This document shows positions 34,518 to 43,624 of a stretch of DNA of 64,000 nucleotides, piece after piece. This DNA is from Paenibacillus bouchesdurhonensis (GTDB lineage: Bacteria; Bacillota; Bacilli; Paenibacillales; Paenibacillaceae), in assembly GCF_900155685.1 (NCBI RefSeq), contig NZ_LT732548.1, forward strand, positions 3,712,686 to 3,776,685, read 5' to 3'. The position numbers and the translations under genes are program-made. The notes below the pieces were generated by a model. It was not told where the DNA came from, did not search any database, and saw nothing but the letters and a program-made list of their open reading frames with translations. Numbering within the stretch: position 1 is the first letter of the stretch; every line of letters begins with the position of its first letter.

Positions 34518-35453
34518 ATGTACTTGTTTGTCATCAATAAAAATTCAGGCAACGGAAGCGGGGGCCGCATTTGGACAATCATACGCAGCATACTTCATGA
34601 ACGCAATATCAATTACGAACATATCGTAACGAGCAGCAGGGAGCAGGCCCATACCATGCTGAAGGAACGGCTTGTTGCAGCGATTCGCTGGCGCGCGGTC
34701 GGCGTGGTCGGTGGAGATGGAACGATTCATGGCCTCCTCCCTCTGCTTCGCGGTTCAGGCATACCTTTGGCCGTAATCCCGGCTGGCTCAGGCAACGATA
34801 CAGCCCGCGGATTCAATATTCCTATCAAGCCTTTGGAAGCGCTGCGCGTCATGCTGGAAGGACAAACGATCGAAGTCGATCTTATCACCGTCCAAAATCA
34901 GGTTGCGATTACGGCGCTAGCCATCGGCTTCGACGCCAAGGTAGCGGACAACGTAAACCATAGTTGGTACAAAAAGCTATGTAACACGCTAGGAATCGGC
35001 AGGGTATCTTATCTGATCGGCATTATTCATACGCTTCTTACCTACCGCCCCGGTTCGCTTACAATAGAGTGCGACGGAATGACAGAACATTATTCCTCTG
35101 CATGGTTAACCGCAATTAACAACGTTCCCAGCTACGGCGGTGGGCTCAAAATTTGTCCGGAGGCGAATCCTAGCGACGGGCAGTTGGACATTTGCATCGT
35201 ACATAACTGCAGCAGACTGAAATTGTTATTCCTTTTTCCCACGATATTGTTCGGCCGCCACGTTTCACTACCTTATGTGAAATTGCATCGCGGACGTTCC
35301 GTTACGATATACAGCTCGCAGCCCATAATCGCTTTGGGGGACGGCGAGCCGATGGGCATGGCTCCCATAACGGCTGCAGTCGATCCGGGCTCGCTGCAAA
35401 TTATGAGTTCATCCCAAGCTTATGCTTATCCTCGAGCTTCAGGCGAGAAATGA
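34518..35453 (+). CDS. Diacylglycerol kinase family lipid kinase
   Basis: Soluble or peripheral kinase of 311 residues (DAGK catalytic fold, YegS/DgkB/BmrU type). Motifs: FVINKNSGNGSGGRIW (4-19), VVGGDGTIHGLL with the nucleotide-binding GGDGT (about 65-75), and PAGSGNDTARGF (about 90-101). The C-terminal beta-sandwich has NNVPSYGGGLKICP and LGDGEPMG, where the usual DGE active-site residues are found. A phosphatidate-cycle role (DgkB) is possible; bmrU-like genes of unknown substrate are equally likely. Confidence 0.88.
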   Translation: MYLFVINKNSGNGSGGRIWTIIRSILHERNINYEHIVTSSREQAHTMLKERLVAAIRWRAVGVVGGDGTIHGLLPLLRGSGIPLAVIPAGSGNDTARGFNIPIKPLEALRVMLEGQTIEVDLITVQNQVAITALAIGFDAKVADNVNHSWYKKLCNTLGIGRVSYLIGIIHTLLTYRPGSLTIECDGMTEHYSSAWLTAINNVPSYGGGLKICPEANPSDGQLDICIVHNCSRLKLLFLFPTILFGRHVSLPYVKLHRGRSVTIYSSQPIIALGDGEPMGMAPITAAVDPGSLQIMSSSQAYAYPRASGEK

Positions 35454-35460
35454 GTACAAA

Positions 35461-35500
35461 AACAACCTTTGCCGGATAAAGACTTCCAGCAAAGGTTGTT
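35461..35500. terminator. Bidirectional terminator
   Basis: AACAACCTTTGC and GCAAAGGTTGTT are exact 12-bp arms with a 16-base loop, between convergent genes. Confidence 0.92.
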
Positions 35501-35516
35501 CCTCTTATGTTCCGAC

Positions 35517-36332
35517 TCAGGATGGAGCGGATACCTGCCAAACGATGGGAGTCAGCTCGATCTGCTCACCCAACCATTGGCGAGCGATTTTACTGAACAT
35601 TTCAGAATCTCCGCTACAAAAAAATTGATGTATCGGAATTTCATTGCCACGAGCAAGTTGCCCCTTCTGATACAACACAGTGCTAATTTCCCGTGCGGTC
35701 TCGTCCGCAGAACTGATCAGCTTCACTTTAGGCCCCATAACTTCCTGAATGGAACGCTTCAAGAACGGATAATGCGTGCATCCTAGAATCAAACAATCGA
35801 TCGGATGCTGCTTCATCCCCTGCAGAGATTCCTCCACGACCTGCTGTGCCTCTGGCGTCTCGAACTGCCCCTGCTCAACAAGCGGAACGAAGGCCGGGCA
35901 CGCATCGCTCACTACGTCAATGACAGGGTTCAGCTCCTTCAAAGCCGAAGTATAAGCTCCGCTATTGATTGTGCCGATCGTCCCGATTACCCCAACTCTT
36001 CCCGTCTTCGTCGCGCTGATTGCCGCCCTTGCCCCAGGATGAATTACACCTATGACAGGAATGCTAACCTTCTTCTTAATATGCTCGAGTGCGGCTGCTG
36101 TTGCAGTATTACACGCGATGACAATCATTTTTGGGTCAAATTGAATCAAATAATCCACGATTTGCTCGGTAAATAAAGTGACCTCTTCCGGAGAGCGAGG
36201 GCCGTAAGGTGTACGAGCCGTATCCCCGAAATAGATGATCTTCTCTCTGGGGAGCTGTCTCATGACTTCCTTGGCCACGGTAAGACCGCCCACTCCCGAG
36301 TCTAGTATTGCGATGGCTTGCTGCACGAACAT
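35517..36332 (-). CDS. racE: Glutamate racemase
   Basis: Makes D-glutamate for peptidoglycan (cofactor-independent). The 271 residues carry AILDSGVGGLTVAKEV (7-22), YFGDTARTPYGPRS, the first catalytic cysteine in IVIACNTATAAAL (about 73) and the second in CLILGCTHYPFLK (about 185), with flanking Asp and His residues. Length and motifs are canonical. Monocistronic, opposite to the lipid kinase gene. Confidence 0.97.
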   Translation of the reverse strand: MFVQQAIAILDSGVGGLTVAKEVMRQLPREKIIYFGDTARTPYGPRSPEEVTLFTEQIVDYLIQFDPKMIVIACNTATAAALEHIKKKVSIPVIGVIHPGARAAISATKTGRVGVIGTIGTINSGAYTSALKELNPVIDVVSDACPAFVPLVEQGQFETPEAQQVVEESLQGMKQHPIDCLILGCTHYPFLKRSIQEVMGPKVKLISSADETAREISTVLYQKGQLARGNEIPIHQFFCSGDSEMFSKIARQWLGEQIELTPIVWQVSAPS

Positions 36333-36471
36333 ACCGCTTCCTTTTATTTGTAGTTTAGATGCTTTACGTTACATTATGACTGTTCATCATAAAATGTACT
36401 AAATAAATATTACCCTAAGTGTGAAGGCAGTGACAAGGAACGAACCAGGCAGGTTGTCCCGCTATAACTGA

Positions 36472-36497
36472 GAAAAAGACCCTGCAGGGTCTTTTTC
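36472..36497. terminator. Palindromic terminator
   Basis: GAAAAAGACCCTG followed by its exact reverse complement, T5 on both strands; it closes the YtxH gene on the minus strand. Confidence 0.88.
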
Positions 36498-36511
36498 AGC
36501 AGTCTATTCGA

Positions 36512-37012
36512 CTAGGATTGAACCTTATTCTCGCCATCTTCGCCCGAAATTGCTTGCTCATCGGCTGCTTTAGTTTCCACAGTCGGAGCCTCCTCTTCGG
36601 CTCTCGCTGCCTCGCCCGTTGCGGCGGTCTCCACAAGTTCGGCCGCCTCGTCCGTTGCGGCGGTTTCCGCGAGCTCAGCCACTTCCTCCGCATCAGTCTC
36701 CAAGATGATCGCGGAAATTTGCGCTTCTTTACCGCTGACTTCGTGATCTTCTTCCCCTTTGCACTCACGCCAAGTCTGAATATCCTGGATAAGGCTTCCG
36801 GCAGTTTCTTTAACCTTTTCGGCTAAATGAACGCCTTGTTCACTGACTTTCCCGGCGATTTCTCCCGTTTTCTCACCAACCTGACGCGCACCATCGGCAA
36901 TATCCTTACGGAGCTCTTTCCCCGGTTTTGGAGCGAATAGCAATGCTGTAACCGAACCGACAATCGTACCTATTGCTGCGCCCCATATCCATCCCTTGTT
37001 CCCCTTGCTCAC
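36512..37012 (-). CDS. YtxH domain protein with repeated Ala/Glu tail
   Basis: General-stress-type protein of 166 residues. The N-terminus has the YtxH signature, a glycine-rich hydrophobic segment (WGAAIGTIVGSVTALLFAPKPGKELRKDI, residues 9-37), followed by a helical stretch (to about 80) and an acidic low-complexity tail. The tail contains a duplicated 36-bp unit (36609-36644 and 36645-36680) encoding 12-residue repeats around AELxETAAT. Such proteins are abundant stress proteins in B. subtilis without a known activity. The repeat is likely to vary in length between strains. Confidence 0.85.
   Translation of the reverse strand: MSKGNKGWIWGAAIGTIVGSVTALLFAPKPGKELRKDIADGARQVGEKTGEIAGKVSEQGVHLAEKVKETAGSLIQDIQTWRECKGEEDHEVSGKEAQISAIILETDAEEVAELAETAATDEAAELVETAATGEAARAEEEAPTVETKAADEQAISGEDGENKVQS
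36609..36680 (-). repeat. In-frame 36-bp tandem duplication inside the YtxH gene
   Basis: Two 36-bp units differing at a few positions, each starting GCCTCG and containing GTTGCGGCGGT on the plus strand. Confidence 0.85.
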
Positions 37013-37144
37013 GATACATCTCTCCTTATGCGGCCCGCCCGTACATCAGGGCTAATGCCTATATTGTTAATTCATTATAAGCAGCAGATGCTTGTTTCGA
37101 CACAACCCTAGAGAAGACATTTCCCGGATATTTTACTAGCCCGA

Positions 37145-37585
37145 TTAAATTTCAATGCCTTCTTGATCCAAATAAGCACGGACACGCTCCGCAAAAGCAG
37201 TGAGCGCTTCCTCTTGCTTAAGACGATTCAAGAGCTCTGAGGCTACGACGCGGTCGAAATCGAAATATTCCTGCACCAACGGCTTACGCAAACGAACGAG
37301 TTCTATTAAAGTAGCATGCAGCTCCGCCCCCACTACCTTCTCATCCAGCATAATATCAATAATATCCTCATAGCTGCTGGCATCTCTCATAATAAAACCG
37401 TCAATTAAATAACTGCCCACGTCAGTAACGATTTCCAGCGCCAAATGAAGCGCTCTCTCTATAGCATAACGATCCAGAAGGCTTGAATCTTGAATCTGTA
37501 AAGTGTCTGATGACTTCAAGACTTGTACGATTTCCGGCAGCATATGTAATCTGCGCTCAATTTGTTCCCGGTTGACGTAATACAC
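37145..37585 (-). CDS. yutE: DUF86/HepT-like domain protein (YutE-like)
   Basis: Small helical protein of 146 residues. It resembles B. subtilis YutE, including IERALHLALEIVTDVGSYLIDGFIMRD (about 42-68) and YEDIIDIMLDEKVV. HepT toxins have an Rx4HxY motif; the equivalent here is RKPLVQEYF, with Gln for His, and no MNT antitoxin gene is adjacent, so a toxin role is unlikely. GTG 37585 is the better start (fMet-YYVNREQIE, matching YutE) because AAGGAGGA sits seven bases before it; the TTG at 37603 contains that site. Downstream of the small membrane protein gene. Confidence 0.82.
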   Translation of the reverse strand: MYYVNREQIERRLHMLPEIVQVLKSSDTLQIQDSSLLDRYAIERALHLALEIVTDVGSYLIDGFIMRDASSYEDIIDIMLDEKVVGAELHATLIELVRLRKPLVQEYFDFDRVVASELLNRLKQEEALTAFAERVRAYLDQEGIEI

Positions 37586-37713
37586 GAAAGTCTCCTCCTT
37601 CAATGTACTGCGAACTTCCTTTAGTTGGCCTGATTGCCCAGATCAACCTACAGCTTGATGCCCTTTTTCTGCGGTTTCGCCGGATTCCTTGAATTACTTC
37701 GGAGCCACGGATG

Positions 37714-37929
37714 CTAGACTTTCTCGTTTTCCTTGATTTCCTGGTTTTCCTCAGTTTCCAGCATTTTCGCTGTTTCCGCTTTTGGCACTGCTTGCTGCTT
37801 GATCTCCTCATTTTGCTGCTTTTGCTTGCGGCGTCCCTTCAGCTTCAGCCAGATCAGCATCACTATAAATGCTACCACAGCGTAAAACATCGTATATACC
37901 GTAAACATTACATCTCCCATACCATCCAT
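37714..37929 (-). CDS. Small single-pass membrane protein
   Basis: A 71-residue protein with one transmembrane helix (about 8-28, MFTVYTMFYAVVAFIVMLIWL) and a charged cytoplasmic tail (KGRRKQKQQNEEIKQQ and an acidic end). GGAG lies upstream of the ATG. I do not recognise it. It sits between the Dabb and YutE-like genes on the same strand and may be cotranscribed. Confidence 0.65.
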   Translation of the reverse strand: MDGMGDVMFTVYTMFYAVVAFIVMLIWLKLKGRRKQKQQNEEIKQQAVPKAETAKMLETEENQEIKENEKV

Positions 37930-37978
37930 CTAGGCAAGACTCCTTCGCTCATTTCAAGAATAACTTACGGCCCGCTAT

Positions 37979-38266
37979 TTAGAATTCAAAATCAACCGCA
38001 ACTTGACTTTCTCTGGCTTCCGCCATATGCTCGATTACTTTTTGGTGAACAGGATGCACTTGGTAGCCTTCCAAATCCGCTAAGGAATCAAATGTAGTTA
38101 CAAGTGCAATATCATACGAACGCGGCGACTTTACAACATCCACTCCAACCTCAATACTGCGAAGCTGCTCAATCTTTCCTTCCATATTGCGCAGAACGCT
38201 AGCCGTTCTCTCAATACTCTCCGGGGATGAATCCTTCAGTTTAAACAGTACAATATGCTTAATCAT
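37979..38266 (-). CDS. Dabb (stress-responsive A/B barrel) family protein
   Basis: Dimeric alpha-beta barrel protein of 95 residues. Typical features are MIKHIVLFKLKD at the start, SYDIALVTTFDSLADLEGYQVHPVHQKVIEHM (about 50-81) with the DLxxYxxHPxH signature, and a final strand VAVDFEF. Members bind small ligands or act as polyketide cyclases; the substrate is unknown in Bacillales. Confidence 0.9.
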   Translation of the reverse strand: MIKHIVLFKLKDSSPESIERTASVLRNMEGKIEQLRSIEVGVDVVKSPRSYDIALVTTFDSLADLEGYQVHPVHQKVIEHMAEARESQVAVDFEF

Positions 38267-38455
38267 GACATGCTCTCTCCTTAAAATAAATAATTACTCT
38301 CAAAATATATCATACCGCATATTCAACGAAAAGCGTGCAATTGCAGCAATGCATTAAACCAACTTTCTTGCACAGCAGCACACTTGTCCAAACTCTATGA
38401 ATATATCGAACATACCATATATTACGAATCTTATAAAACAACAGGGGGGATTTAC

Positions 38456-38782
38456 ATGGGCATCTTGAGCAATCTGTTCAAAAAGCCGAAGCTTAAGCTT
38501 CGTTTGCTCCAAGCTTCATTGGAGCTCCTGGAGCTGCGGGTCGACCATTTAGAAAGCCTGCTTGCTTCAGCTACATTCCCCGACTCCGAAACGACGGAAC
38601 GACTCGGCAAATTCGTCGGCCAGCACCTTTCCATTCAGACGAACACCATAAGGATTCCGGGACAGCTAGTCGCCGTGCATAGCGATAACTTCGAAATCCG
38701 CGATACAAGCGGAAGACTAGTCTTCGTTCCAGCCACAAAAATAATATCCGTTACGTTTGATAATAAACAGCTGCGACATTAA
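38456..38782 (+). CDS. Hypothetical protein with DUF2642-like C-terminal domain
   Basis: A 108-residue protein: a basic, leucine-rich helical N-terminus (KPKLKLRLLQASLELLELRVDHLESLL, about 10-36) followed by a small beta domain (about 50-105) reading FVGQHLSIQTNTIRIPGQLVAV and FVPATKIISV, similar to DUF2642 proteins, some of which are spore-associated. Start chosen at ATG 38456, behind AGGGGGGAT; the longer frame from 38384 lacks a site. The patatin-like gene follows in 66 bp. Confidence 0.6.
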   Translation: MGILSNLFKKPKLKLRLLQASLELLELRVDHLESLLASATFPDSETTERLGKFVGQHLSIQTNTIRIPGQLVAVHSDNFEIRDTSGRLVFVPATKIISVTFDNKQLRH

Positions 38783-38848
38783 ACTATAGGTACGCGTGTT
38801 TATTAATGCTATTTCAGTCTAAAAGTTCCTAATATGAGGTGAATTGAA

Positions 38849-39685
38849 TTGCCAAGCTTAATATTAGAAGGAGGAACCCTCCGCCCTATTTTTAGCGCGG
38901 GCGTGATGGATGCGTTGCTGGACGAGCAAATCATGTTCCCCTACTGCATTGGTGTGTCCGCGGGCATCAGCAATGGATTTTCTTATATCTCCCGGCAGAA
39001 GCGAAGAAATCTGGATATCGTGGAGCAATACCGCAACGATCCCCGGTACATTGGATATCGGAATTTCATCCGTCATCGCAGCCTGTTCGGCCTTGATTTT
39101 ATTTTTGGTGAAATCCCGGGACAGCTTATCCCGTTCGATATGGAGACATTTCAGAGTTATACGGGCAAGCTGCTAGTTGGCGTTACCAATGCTGAAACAG
39201 GCCAACCCGAATATGTCGACGGCCTGCAAATCGACGAAGCGATGACGATGCTCCGGGCGACCTGCGCCATCCCTATGTTCTTCCCTGCCATTGAGATGAA
39301 TGGCTCCAAATATTATGACGGAGGATTGATCGATCCCATTCCGATCCACAAGGCAGTAGCGGATGGCAACGATAAGCATTTGATCATTCTAACCCAGCCT
39401 AAAGGCTATGTAAAAACGTACAGCAAACAAAATAGCGTGGTCGCTAAGCTGCTAAGGCGGAAATATCCGCTGCTAGAGGAAATATTGCTTACGCGGCACG
39501 AGAAATATAATGATACGGTCGCTTACTGCGAAGAATTAGAGAAAGAAGGACAGGCAATCATTATTCGTCCGAAGATGCCTTTGGACAGCTTTGAGAAAAA
39601 TATCAACAAACTGCGCGATACATGCCAGCACGGGTATGATATGGCGACGGAGCATATGAAAGACATTCACAGTCTGTTCCATTAA
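38849..39685 (+). CDS. Patatin-like phospholipase family protein
   Basis: Ser-Asp dyad lipid acyl hydrolase of 278 residues, cytosolic or peripheral (YjjU/RssA type). The oxyanion-hole motif EGGTLRPIFSAGVMDAL (7-23), nucleophile elbow GVSAGISNG (about 36-44) and catalytic Asp in YYDGGLIDPIPI (about 153) are intact; the second half, with helical RPKMPLDSFEKN, is typical of the DUF6363-tailed branch. It starts with TTG at 38849 (MPSLILEG), eight bases after GAGGTGA; no ATG is available upstream in frame. Confidence 0.88.
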   Translation: MPSLILEGGTLRPIFSAGVMDALLDEQIMFPYCIGVSAGISNGFSYISRQKRRNLDIVEQYRNDPRYIGYRNFIRHRSLFGLDFIFGEIPGQLIPFDMETFQSYTGKLLVGVTNAETGQPEYVDGLQIDEAMTMLRATCAIPMFFPAIEMNGSKYYDGGLIDPIPIHKAVADGNDKHLIILTQPKGYVKTYSKQNSVVAKLLRRKYPLLEEILLTRHEKYNDTVAYCEELEKEGQAIIIRPKMPLDSFEKNINKLRDTCQHGYDMATEHMKDIHSLFH

Positions 39686-39776
39686 CCGCTGGAGGAACTT
39701 TCTATTATTGCTTTGCATGTACGTGAGCTTCCAGCAGCATTCGTCTATTAAATATAGGGAAAGGCGGCTGTTTAAC

Positions 39777-40940
39777 TTGAAAGCAATCATCGTTGGAGCA
39801 GGTATTGGCGGGTTATGCGCGTCGATTGCGCTGCGCAAGGTCGGCGTGCATACTGTCCTTTTTGACAGACGGACAGAGGTTCATCTTGGCGGCGCCGGGC
39901 TCGGCCTCGGGGCTAATGCTGTACGCGCGCTACAGATGCTCGGGGCAGGCGAAGAACTATTCCGCTCGGGTAAGACGATGAGCAGCATTCAAATCATGAC
40001 GGAGCAGGGGAAAGTTCTAAGCACAACGCATACCGCAGCAATTAGCCATAAATATGGCCCGGATAATGTGAATATCGACCGGGCCAAGCTGCTGGACATT
40101 TTACTTCGCGCGGCTGGAGATGAGCATCGCATCCACACGAGGAAAGAATGCGTAGGCTTTGAACAGCATGCGAAAGGCGTGAGAGTATGGTTCAAAGACG
40201 GAAGCTTCGCGGAGGGCGATCTGCTAATTGCTGCCGATGGACTACGTTCAATCATTCGCAGAAAGCTGCTCCCGCGAACGGAACCGCAGTACGCAGGCTA
40301 TACCTGCTGGCGCGCAGTCGTGCCCGTGAACCCTTCCATGGCGTCGTTCAACCCCAATATATTTACAGAGACTTGGGGAAGGGGAGGACGACTGGGTCTG
40401 GTTCCATTGGCCAATGATTGGATTTATTGGTTCGCATGCTTAAACGCGCTGGAAAGCGATCCACGGTTTGCGGAATATACAGCCGGTGACCTTGCCCGGC
40501 ACTTCCAGCATTATCATGAGCCCATCCCTCAAGTGCTCTCCGCCTCCCGGGAAGGGACTCTCCTTCACCATGACATTATGTTCCTGCCTCCAATTCGCCG
40601 CTATGCCTTTGGAAGAGTCGTACTGCTTGGAGACGCAGCGCATGCTACGACGCCGAATATGGGCCAGGGCGCCGGGCAAGCGATTGAGGATGCGATAATC
40701 CTAGCTGGAAATCTCAAGCGGTCGCAGGACGTAGTAGCAGCTCTGGAACGTTACAGTAAGCAACGCGTTAAGCGAACATCTTCTATTACCCGAATGTCGG
40801 GACGGGTTGGAAAAGTAGCCCAGTTGGATCAGCCAACCGCCGTATCGCTTCGAAATGCACTCATGCCGCTGCTGCCTGACGCGATTATTGCATGGCAAAT
40901 GAAATACTTGTATCGTATTCGCCTTGAAGGCTTGATATAG
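39777..40940 (+). CDS. FAD-dependent monooxygenase
   Basis: Flavoprotein hydroxylase of the PHBH group, 387 residues. Motifs: KAIIVGAGIGGLCASIALR (dinucleotide fold, 2-20), ADGLRSIIRRKL (DG motif, about 150) and FGRVVLLGDAAHATTPNMGQGAGQAIEDA (GD motif, about 280-308). Aromatic or small lipophilic substrates are usual, but the substrate is unknown. I prefer TTG 39777 as start (MKAIIVGAG) because AAAGGCGG lies upstream and the protein then begins directly with the FAD fold; the ATG at 39708 adds 23 residues without a ribosome site. Confidence 0.88.
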   Translation: MKAIIVGAGIGGLCASIALRKVGVHTVLFDRRTEVHLGGAGLGLGANAVRALQMLGAGEELFRSGKTMSSIQIMTEQGKVLSTTHTAAISHKYGPDNVNIDRAKLLDILLRAAGDEHRIHTRKECVGFEQHAKGVRVWFKDGSFAEGDLLIAADGLRSIIRRKLLPRTEPQYAGYTCWRAVVPVNPSMASFNPNIFTETWGRGGRLGLVPLANDWIYWFACLNALESDPRFAEYTAGDLARHFQHYHEPIPQVLSASREGTLLHHDIMFLPPIRRYAFGRVVLLGDAAHATTPNMGQGAGQAIEDAIILAGNLKRSQDVVAALERYSKQRVKRTSSITRMSGRVGKVAQLDQPTAVSLRNALMPLLPDAIIAWQMKYLYRIRLEGLI

Positions 40941-40954
40941 TGACCCGCTTTTTT

Positions 40955-41614
40955 CTAAAGTCGGGTATGCCATCCTACGAATTTCTTAGCACTGAGCCTC
41001 CGAGCCAGCAATCGGGTGTACATGTATTGGTTATAAGTGCTGTACGGCATAATATCCGCGCTCTTTTTCGGAGCCAAATAATACATTCCGGCGATACAAG
41101 CAAGATTATAATCATCCCAACTTGCATATTGGCGCTGAGCAATTCGGGCGATCTCCCGGGAAAAGACTCTGGCTTCCCTCCACGCTAAATAACCTAATCT
41201 GACACCGGATTGGGCCAATGCCAGATAAAGCGCGTAGTCGTAAGCAGCAATTCCCCCCGCACCTAAGTATGGCATGATCTTGTCAACGCGCATCAGCTTT
41301 CTTTTTTGCTCATCCGCTTCGGGCAAGCTGGCGATGTATTCGCTTCGCTCCATCATTGCCATGGCGGATAGGCCATTTTTCAAACGATTGTATTCCAAGC
41401 GATATCCCTCGTATAAGAGCCACTTCAGCTTCTTGTTGCAAGAATGGGAATCCTTTATCCGGTGGCGACGATATATCCAGTTATCAAGCGCATCTCGCGA
41501 GGTCACTCCGAGTAAATTCAAGCTTCTAATGCTCGGATCATGTAATGGATCGTCCACAAAAAGGGCGTCTGTCATCGCACTATAATAAATTCTTCTTTTC
41601 GCTATTCCTATCAT
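40955..41614 (-). CDS. DUF1266 domain protein
   Basis: A 219-residue soluble protein. The DUF1266 pattern is visible: NLLGVTSRDALDNWIYRRHR (about 33-52), GGIAAYDYALYLALAQSGVRLGYLAWREA (about 120-148) and QYASWDDYNLACIAGMYYLA (about 161-180). The function is unknown; in enterobacteria the domain is also uncharacterised. Its ATG overlaps the stop of the upstream J-domain gene by four bases (ATGA), so it depends on that gene for translation and probably works with it. Confidence 0.8.
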   Translation of the reverse strand: MIGIAKRRIYYSAMTDALFVDDPLHDPSIRSLNLLGVTSRDALDNWIYRRHRIKDSHSCNKKLKWLLYEGYRLEYNRLKNGLSAMAMMERSEYIASLPEADEQKRKLMRVDKIMPYLGAGGIAAYDYALYLALAQSGVRLGYLAWREARVFSREIARIAQRQYASWDDYNLACIAGMYYLAPKKSADIMPYSTYNQYMYTRLLARRLSAKKFVGWHTRL

Positions 41615-43530
41615 GGGTTATTCCTTTCTTTAAAAGCATCCTGTAACGTTCTTTTCTGCTCTTTTTGCAAACGTATAAACCAGATGAGGAAGAACAGCAC
41701 GAATGCAAAAGCAAATACATTCATTTCTGTAATGAAAGATCGCTTATACTGCGGCCCCTCTTCAATATATTTAGAGTAGTAGCTCTCGGGCTTCTCCCTT
41801 TCCGAAGGAAGCCACTGCAATGCCTGAAATGCAGCAGATTCAACATCCGTAGAAGCTAGCTTATGGAAATATCCAGAGATGGCCACGGAGTACTCTTTTT
41901 CCTTTGCAGCATCTCCAAGCCATTTTTTTGATAAAAATATAACGTTCTGCTGCTTAAAGCTGCCTACATAAACATAGCTCTTTGCAAAGCCGTAATCCCT
42001 CAAATTCTTCTCAGCAAAAGTTCTTTCCTGAATTACAACCTTAGGATTTCGCGTGTCCGCTTCAAGCTCATATTGTCCTAAATTTAGATCCTTAACATCC
42101 GTCAAAGATAAGGTTACATAGCTCCCCTTCTTAGCGTTGTACAACTCATTCAGATTCGTGATGTTGATCGTTCCCCTGCTCCTTGTAGCTGTACCGTCCA
42201 CCACGGAATAGACGAACCACCCTATGCTCATTAACAAAGCTGTAAATACGCATAGTAGCCGCCAGAAGAGCCTGCGATTTCTAACAAGCTGTCGTCTCTC
42301 GGCTTGCCTTCCTTGGCTGTGCAGCACCTTTACATATTCGGGATGCACAATTGCCAAGCCATTAAGCGCCTGGATCGCTTCCAGCGAGCCGGGTTCTGCT
42401 TCCCCAATCACTTCAAGAAAGCCATCTTTGGCTCTGTCGCCCTGGCCAAGCTTCAGCCAGCAATGACAAAGCAGCAGCCTCGCTTCGACAAGGCGAGGAA
42501 CACAGGTTAGCAGCGCCTGAAGCTCCTCTGCCGCTTCGGCATACTCTCCTTGCTGAAATTTCATGCGTGCCAGCTGGAAATAACCGTCCATCTCTTCAGG
42601 CACCACTTGGATTAATTTGTCATAGGCCTCTAATGCTTGCGCATCGTTCCCCACTCGCGCATAATACTCTCCCATCAAACGCAGAAGATCGGGATCATCA
42701 GCAAATATTGCATAGGCTTGTTCGAGGAACGAGCCCGCTTCGTACAAATTGTTTGCCATCAATGCTTGATAGCCCTTATATCGAAGCCTTAAAAACTGTT
42801 CGACATTTTTATCGCAGGCATTCAATAAAAATTCATAACGCAGACCAGGTTCATCCAGCTGCTTGACGTAATATTGTGCAAAAGAATGAGCTCCCTCGTG
42901 TTCATACCCATTCCATCGTTCGCCTAGATCAAATCTCCAACCAAAGAAGCCCTCAAGCAGCTTCCATATCTCCTTTGGAAGAAAAGGGCGGCCTTCCAGC
43001 ACTACGAGCAATCGTTCACTGATCTCTTCTATGTTGTAAATATTCCAAGTCACCTTCGAATTCAGCAACCCGACCCAGTCTTCGCTTGAAATTCTTGAAG
43101 GATAATGATCATATAAGGCGATCGCTCGCTCTATAAATTCATCGATTTTCTGGCTGCCTTCTGCCCATTCATCGAAGTCATGATCCAAAGAGGCCATATC
43201 CAGCGCGATGGGCAGTCTAGGTGGAATAAATACAGTTCGCTCAGGCTCGTCTGTATGTTGGCTCTCTGCTTGTTCAATCTGTCCTTCCTGTCGATCTTGC
43301 TGATCCTGTTCTATGTAGTTTAGTTCATTGAAACTTTGCTCCATTTCATTTCGCTGCTTGGCTATCTTTAATGCCCGATCATACGCCTCGCGAAGTTCCT
43401 GATAACCCGCCGGATCATCTTCAGGGTGATATACCTGAAGCTGCTTTTTATAGGCGCGTTTGATTTGTTTGATATCATTTGTAGGCTCGATGCCAAGCCA
43501 CTGCCAAATGGTCATATAGGGTTCAGCCAT
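41611..43530 (-). CDS. Membrane-anchored J-domain/TPR protein
   Basis: A 639-residue protein with modules not often seen together. A J-domain (1-60) has IKQIKRAYKKQLQVYHPEDDPAGYQELREAYDRAL, with HPE in place of the HPD tripeptide that activates DnaK. An acidic linker, then helical and TPR repeats (about 240-400, e.g. DPDLLRLMGEYYARVGNDAQALEAYDKLIQVVP) follow. Two transmembrane helices (about 422-444 and 604-622) enclose an extracytoplasmic domain of about 155 residues without a family I know. The J and TPR parts are thus cytoplasmic. It is the first gene of a coupled pair with DUF1266. HPE is common in this Firmicute J-protein group (recalled), so it may not be a mutation. Confidence 0.85.
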   Translation of the reverse strand: MAEPYMTIWQWLGIEPTNDIKQIKRAYKKQLQVYHPEDDPAGYQELREAYDRALKIAKQRNEMEQSFNELNYIEQDQQDRQEGQIEQAESQHTDEPERTVFIPPRLPIALDMASLDHDFDEWAEGSQKIDEFIERAIALYDHYPSRISSEDWVGLLNSKVTWNIYNIEEISERLLVVLEGRPFLPKEIWKLLEGFFGWRFDLGERWNGYEHEGAHSFAQYYVKQLDEPGLRYEFLLNACDKNVEQFLRLRYKGYQALMANNLYEAGSFLEQAYAIFADDPDLLRLMGEYYARVGNDAQALEAYDKLIQVVPEEMDGYFQLARMKFQQGEYAEAAEELQALLTCVPRLVEARLLLCHCWLKLGQGDRAKDGFLEVIGEAEPGSLEAIQALNGLAIVHPEYVKVLHSQGRQAERRQLVRNRRLFWRLLCVFTALLMSIGWFVYSVVDGTATRSRGTINITNLNELYNAKKGSYVTLSLTDVKDLNLGQYELEADTRNPKVVIQERTFAEKNLRDYGFAKSYVYVGSFKQQNVIFLSKKWLGDAAKEKEYSVAISGYFHKLASTDVESAAFQALQWLPSEREKPESYYSKYIEEGPQYKRSFITEMNVFAFAFVLFFLIWFIRLQKEQKRTLQDAFKERNNP

Positions 43531-43624
43531 ACTGTACTCTCCATTAAAAATGTAATTTTTTCGAATATCCCCCTATTTTTATCGGAAGCTGAGAAATTTT
43601 CATTAATCATCTTGTATATATTTT

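Noticed and set aside
37145..37603. HepT/MNT toxin-antitoxin pair
   Set aside because: The protein follows YutE, the Rx4HxY motif has Gln for His, and there is no nucleotidyltransferase gene beside it.
37557..37811. Arg/Lys-rich minus-strand frame
   Set aside because: It overlaps the small membrane protein and YutE-like genes, is low-complexity and has no ribosome site: an alternative-frame shadow.
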